Below, in pieces: positions 48,001 through 54,000 of a stretch of 64,000 bases of DNA (positions within the stretch are counted from its first letter, which is position 1; each line of letters begins with the position of its first letter). The notes below the pieces were generated by a model, which was not told where the DNA came from, searched no databases, and saw nothing but the letters and a program-made list of their open reading frames with translations. Origin of the DNA: JAKLFA01 sp038222225 (lineage in GTDB: Bacteria > Omnitrophota > Gorgyraeia > Zapsychrales > JANLHA01); NCBI GenBank assembly GCA_038222225.1, contig JBBRHV010000006.1:3213-67212 (forward strand), given 5' to 3'. Made by a program: the position numbers and the translations under genes.

Positions 48001-51000
48001 TGAAGAAAATGGCAGAAGAATTGGAGCAGACAAAAATTCTAAGGGAGGCTTCTTTAAAAGCCAACCGATCCAGGGCAGGGCCGCCGGTCAGTTCTTATTC
48101 GGATTTTAAAGGTGGTATCAATTCAGCAGTATTGAGTGAACAGAGCGAACCGGATCATACGTCTCCCAATAAAGCAATTTTTGATTTTGTTCGACAGAGT
48201 CTCGGGGATGGAACAACCCAAACAGTGAATGAGGTGGCGGAAGCGCAAAGACCCGTGATTCTGCAGGGTGGCAGAGATCAGGCGCTTAGAGCAGGTAATG
48301 ATTCTTTGCCTGATGATTTAAGAAAAGTCAATGCCGGTTATCAAGCGGACATTTATTTCTCGCCGAGTCGACGGATGTTTTATAAGGTCAGGAAATCCAC
48401 GCTGTCTGCCTACTATAGGTCATTACGGAATCATCTTCTTGATCGCGGGCTGTTCAGAACATCGGCGTATCTGTGGATTATGGACACGCTGCGGAAAAAT
48501 TATCAAAGGTCCGCTGGAATGAAGACCGTGGAGGGTCAGCCTTTTTACGATATTCTTTCGCAGGCCGGTAAGGCCGGACGGCCGAACACCGGTGTTCTTG
48601 TCCGCATAACGAAGATGCTTAAGGCCTTCAGAGCGGTTGTTAGTTTTTGTATTGTTATGGCTGGCAGTATGTTTATTTTTTCAAAGACGGTCAGGGCTGA
48701 GAAGGCGCTTTTCCATGACAATTATTTCAAGGGTTATGAGGACATGCTTAAGTTTGGGTTTGTGCAGCAAGGATATGTGGCAGATTTTCGAGTGATCAGT
48801 GTCCCTGCGGAGGATCGGAATGGAATTTTTAAATGGAGATGGTTGGAGCGGAACCGAAAGGTCATTGAACAGTCGGAAGTGGTTGAACTGATACAGGTGT
48901 TGCGGGAAATGACGGATGCGCAGTTTTATGTAGCGGTCGAGCGTTACATTGAGATCCAGCATGCGTTTTGGCGCTGGGGATTTTTTAATCATGCTTTGGG
49001 ATTTTTGGGAAATTATGGATATGTCAAAGATAATGGTCAGACCAACGGACCACTGGTCCTTTTTGACCCGGGAGAGATCGTTAGTAATGGTGATAACGCC
49101 GAAGATAAAATTTTGGAGGTAGTCGAGCGCAAGAAGGAAGGGGCGTATAAGGACCTCAACGCATTGAATCCAGTTTGGGGGCAGTATTACAAGGTTAGAG
49201 TTGAGGCTGAACTAAACCGCTCCAAATTTTACGAGCTTTGGTGCAGTGAAGCCGGGTGCCGGATAGAGACAATCCAAAATTATTCCACTAACGCCGCGGT
49301 CGGTTCCAAATCCCGTTTCGTTAGCCGAAAAAGGGAAAGAGAAGATCGTCCCGCGATGGCCTTGCCGAGTTGGGAAGAGTTCAAGGACCCTCGACGGTCA
49401 TGGCTGGTAAAATTATATATTCTTTTGGTGCGTCAGCCGGTAAGAGAAGAATATAAACTTTTAGCCGAAATATGGAGTGTTGCGGGCTGGCTTGGGGAGC
49501 ATGGCGTCAATGAGAGCAATATGCATGAGCGGTGGGTTCAGGAGCTTTTGGAGCTGCGTACGACGATTAATGCTTTTACCCGGTATCCGGTCCGGTGGTT
49601 CGGCCTCTTTGGTGCAGTACTGATGTACTGGCCTGCGGTGTTCATACATTTTGTTTATAATGCCCGATGGTTGGTGCGCAGGGTTATCCGGGAGGTTTTG
49701 TCAGGGGTGAAGGGTTCGACAGCAACTGTTTTTGTCGGCGAAGCTGCCATGGTCAGAGAAAAGAAAACATCCTCGGCATATCAAGTCATTGTTGAAGAGC
49801 TTTGGAATTTGAGGAGTTTTTATCCTGGGAAGATCTATCTGCGATCAAAGACTATCCTTTGGCTGATGGTGTTCGCTGCCCGATGGATTCTCCGGAAACA
49901 GTTATCCACCAGCTCGGTCGTGGTGCTCGAAAAGAGCAATAACCAGGGTGAAATAGGAAGTGGGCATTTACGGGTTTTCCGGGCATTTGTTTTTAGTTTT
50001 GGTTTGAAGTTGGAATTATTCAGGGCAGATGAGTTTTTGCTGATATCGACAGAAGAGCAGTTTCCAGCCCAATTCGACAAGTTGAAAAATTTATATGCGA
50101 TGATGAAGCCTTCCCAGGCTTTTCCCTTAATGGGGGGATGGGCGGCCTCACCGGATCTCGCTATGATCATAGTTTCTTATATCATGAAATATCGTCCAAA
50201 AGTTGTTCTTGATTTGGGCAGCGGAACTTCGACAATCATCATTGCTCAGGCTTTGAAAAATTTATCCTGCAGCCAGTCCCGCCGCACTTCTGCGGAACGG
50301 GCAGGATTCCGCCTAACGGGTGAAAAGATTTTGGGGGCTCCACAGACAGGGCATGTGTGGTCCATGGAGCAGGACGCAGCCTATGCAGGAAAGACGCGGC
50401 AAAATTTGGATGCCCATGGGCTTGGTACTTACGCGACGGTTATTCATGCTCCGATCAGAGAATATTCGAATCACAACGGCACGGGAAGATGGTATGACGT
50501 TTCCCGGCTAGAGGGTATCGGCCCGATTGATTTGGTGATTGTTGATGGGCCGCGTGGCTCAGGTCAAAGAGCTGGGGCCATGCCGATTCTTTTTGATCAT
50601 TTAAGCGATGAGGTTGCGGTGATCATTGACGACACGAGCCGGGTGGCAGAACAGGAAATGGTTGAGAAATGGCTGAGAGATTTTGAAGGGTTCCGCGCGC
50701 AGGAAATTGACACGGAAAAGGGGACGATTATTTTAAGAAAAACAAAAGCCGCCATGGATGGCGAAGAGGCAGAGCCTATTTCCTTAGAGTCTGAAATCAA
50801 TGCCGCGGTGCTTGGAAATGAATCTTCGCCTAAAGAGGATGGGACAAATCACCAGGAAAAATGGTTTTTCCGAGATGCAAAATCCGGTGCGGTCGAAGTC
50901 CATGAAATTGCCGATGATAATGGGGAAACAATTTGGCAAGTTCTCCAGGAACAGGAAGCGAGAGAGCAACCGGTTTCTGACAATAGCGGGAATAAGATCC

Positions 51001-54000
51001 AGGGAGCGACAAGCGCTGCGGTGCTGGGCAGTGGAAAAGTTGGCCGCAATGATCCTTGTCCCTGCGGCAGCGGGAAAAAATACAAGAAGTGTTGTGGGGG
51101 GGCTTCCGCTACTCAACCTTTCGCAGCGCCGGCATTGAACACAAGAAAGAGCGTCGGACGATCGTTCAGGTTTATTGCCATGGCTGATGGTCAGGTTCAA
51201 GATCTTTCTCCGCCGGCAGCGTGGGAATCAGGTTCCGTGGCCGTTTCTCCCCAGCCTGTCCATGGGCGCGCTGCTTTAACCGGGACGGTCATTCCGGCCA
51301 GACTTGAGCATGCTGAGCGCATACTCGCGCTATCCAAGAGGGTCTCCTCATCTACCCCTGTTTCGATGAATGTGATCATCAGATCCATACAGTCCATAGC
51401 TGAAGATTTCAATGGTGAGCCGAGAATTTTTGTTTACATAGAGAAGAACGTGGTCTTAGGGTATACGTTCGCTTCCATTTATCCTTCAAGGAAACTGGTT
51501 TATATGGTTCAAACATCCGTTGATCAACAGCATGAAGGCCGCGGGATCGGACGTTATCTGCATCAGTATTTGTTTGATGTTGTGCGAAGCCAGGGACACA
51601 AAAAAATCTTTTCAATATCGAATCCTCGTGCGGCGAGCATCCTTTGTAAGGATGGTTTTCAGGTTTTGACAGACGCCCGAAAACTTCCAGTGATCAGCAT
51701 TGATCTGCGCGATGATGAAAATGTCGTATCTTTGAATGCGACGTTGGAGGATGTTCTCTGCGTGGGGATTATGCGGGTTCTTCTGCCGACCAATCTGGTT
51801 GCCATTGATCAGGCGTTAATTCATGGGGATATGCCCGGGGTTCAGCATCTTGTCCGGACGAATTTTATTTTTGCCTGGCTGCGAGCCAGCGGCATTCTTC
51901 CTTCGGATGAATTCCGACGGAAGATCATTGCGGATTTTAACAGACGAGGGGCTGGTAGGGCTATGCAGCAGAATGAAGAGACGCTGGTTGTGGCCTGTGC
52001 GGTAGGGACTTCACAACATCCGTCCTCGAGAGATGAAAAATTATGGCAAAGGGAGGGACGTACATTGCCGGCGTCTTTTGATCCGTTAGAAGATTTTGCG
52101 CAGCATTGTGTGGATGTTGTTTTCCACCCCAAAGAATATGAACAGAGGTATCATTCGGCTGATGAAAAAGATCGACCTCGTTTATTGGCGCAGTATGCAG
52201 TTGTGAGGGATGTTCTTCAGCAGTCCCTTCCTGGCGCAAGAGATAGAGGACAGTCTTCTGGCGGAAGGGGACAGTCCCCCCGCGGGGACAATCCCCAATC
52301 GACCAACGCCGCGGTGCAGGTTTCTGATTCCATTCCGACGCCTTTGACTTCTGAATTTATTCGAACGTTGTCCGTTGGAAAGAGAAGTGTAACGTCATCC
52401 GAAAAACGCATCCTCATTTCAACATTAATCAACAGTTTAATTGCGTATGACATTGACTTGCGATTTGGAGAATTAGATGTTCTAAGGGATTTATTAGCAA
52501 TGGACTGTCTGGCGTTTCGTTACGGGAAGACAGATATCCATGTTTTCGCCCCGAGCGATCAGTATTCCGATTATTTCTTCAGTATTTCAAAAGCGCATGA
52601 GAATAATGAATTCCCTGTTGTTGTCGGGCATGGAGTCTTTTTTTCTTACCCATGTATAAATCGGGTGAGTTTCAGATTTTCTATTCATGGTGGGGAATTC
52701 TTTAGTGATCATCAACCTGTCAATTATAGGAAACAAGGTTATGGCGCCGAGACCCTGGCCTTGATCATGGCGGTTTGGGCTCAGGGGAATCTTTTTGAGT
52801 TTGAAGGGGGAGTCGAGGAATTTGTTTTTTCCCTTTCTTTTGAAGATGCGCTGGGGGAGGATGTGGAGAATTTGGTCAAAATAAAAGACTTTTTTGGTCA
52901 AAGAGGTTTTGATGAGCATCTTTTCTTTTACATGAAGGCGCCAGGAGCTGAAAATTCAAGCACTCCATCGGGGCAACACGACACCAGTTCTGCGGTTTTG
53001 GACGGAGGAAATGAGAGGAAAGATGAATCTGGGAAGATCATTATTGATGAACGCAATTGTACCTGTGCTTTCTTTGCTGAATTGGCGCAAAGATTCGGCG
53101 GCGCTGAGGCTGTTTTCGAGCATGTCATGATTGATGGAACGGATGACCGTCACGATTTTGCTCTTTATGAAGCGGTGCATGAACAAGATAGGGCCGCGAT
53201 TGTCCGTCTGGTTCATGAAGATGTGAGCGCTCCTCTGAAATTAGCCCGCGCTTTTAATATGAACACGGATTATATGTTTTTGTTTAACATAGCGTTCTTG
53301 TTAAAAGCGAATTTTTGTAGTTTTGAATGGCCTTGGTTTTGGGAGAATTTAGATGACGAGCATAAAACAGTTTTTATCGCTGCTTTGGGCGGAACAGAGG
53401 CAGCCAGACAATTTGCGCGGGACCATAGCCAGCCAAAGGATGAAAATGGAAGCGATTCGTCTTCGGCGGCAAATAGTGCGGTTTTGAGGAGTGGGGACAA
53501 GAGTGTTCAGTACCGTCCGGTCAGTCTTAAATTTGCACTTGTCGTTGTAGGGGTTATTGTTGCGGTCTTTACCGCTTTGCAGGTTTTGGTGGCGGATATC
53601 CCGCTACCCTGGTTTTCAGATGGAATGAATGTAAAAACGATTGTTGGATTTTTGGTTTTTGGTTTTGTGGGAGAATTTTTTGGTCAGCATCTTCGCTTAC
53701 GCAAGGCACACGCAAATTACCGGATCAAACTGAGGGATTTCCGCTGGCGCAAATTCCCCATGATCTTTATTCTTATGGTGGGAATCTTCGGCTGGTTTTG
53801 GCCGGCGACGTATGAGGTGTGGTGCGCTGTGTTTCCTAAAGCCCTCATAGGTTTGCCGGATCAGATGGTTACTTGCCCAATATCAATTTTGATCAGTTTT
53901 CTCGCTCATGGTTATGTGGAGAAGCGTTTTTATCCCGACGCCGAAACACTTTTATCTTCAGATGTTGAAAGGAGGGCGCTTCGGTCGGGATTCCGCCCCG

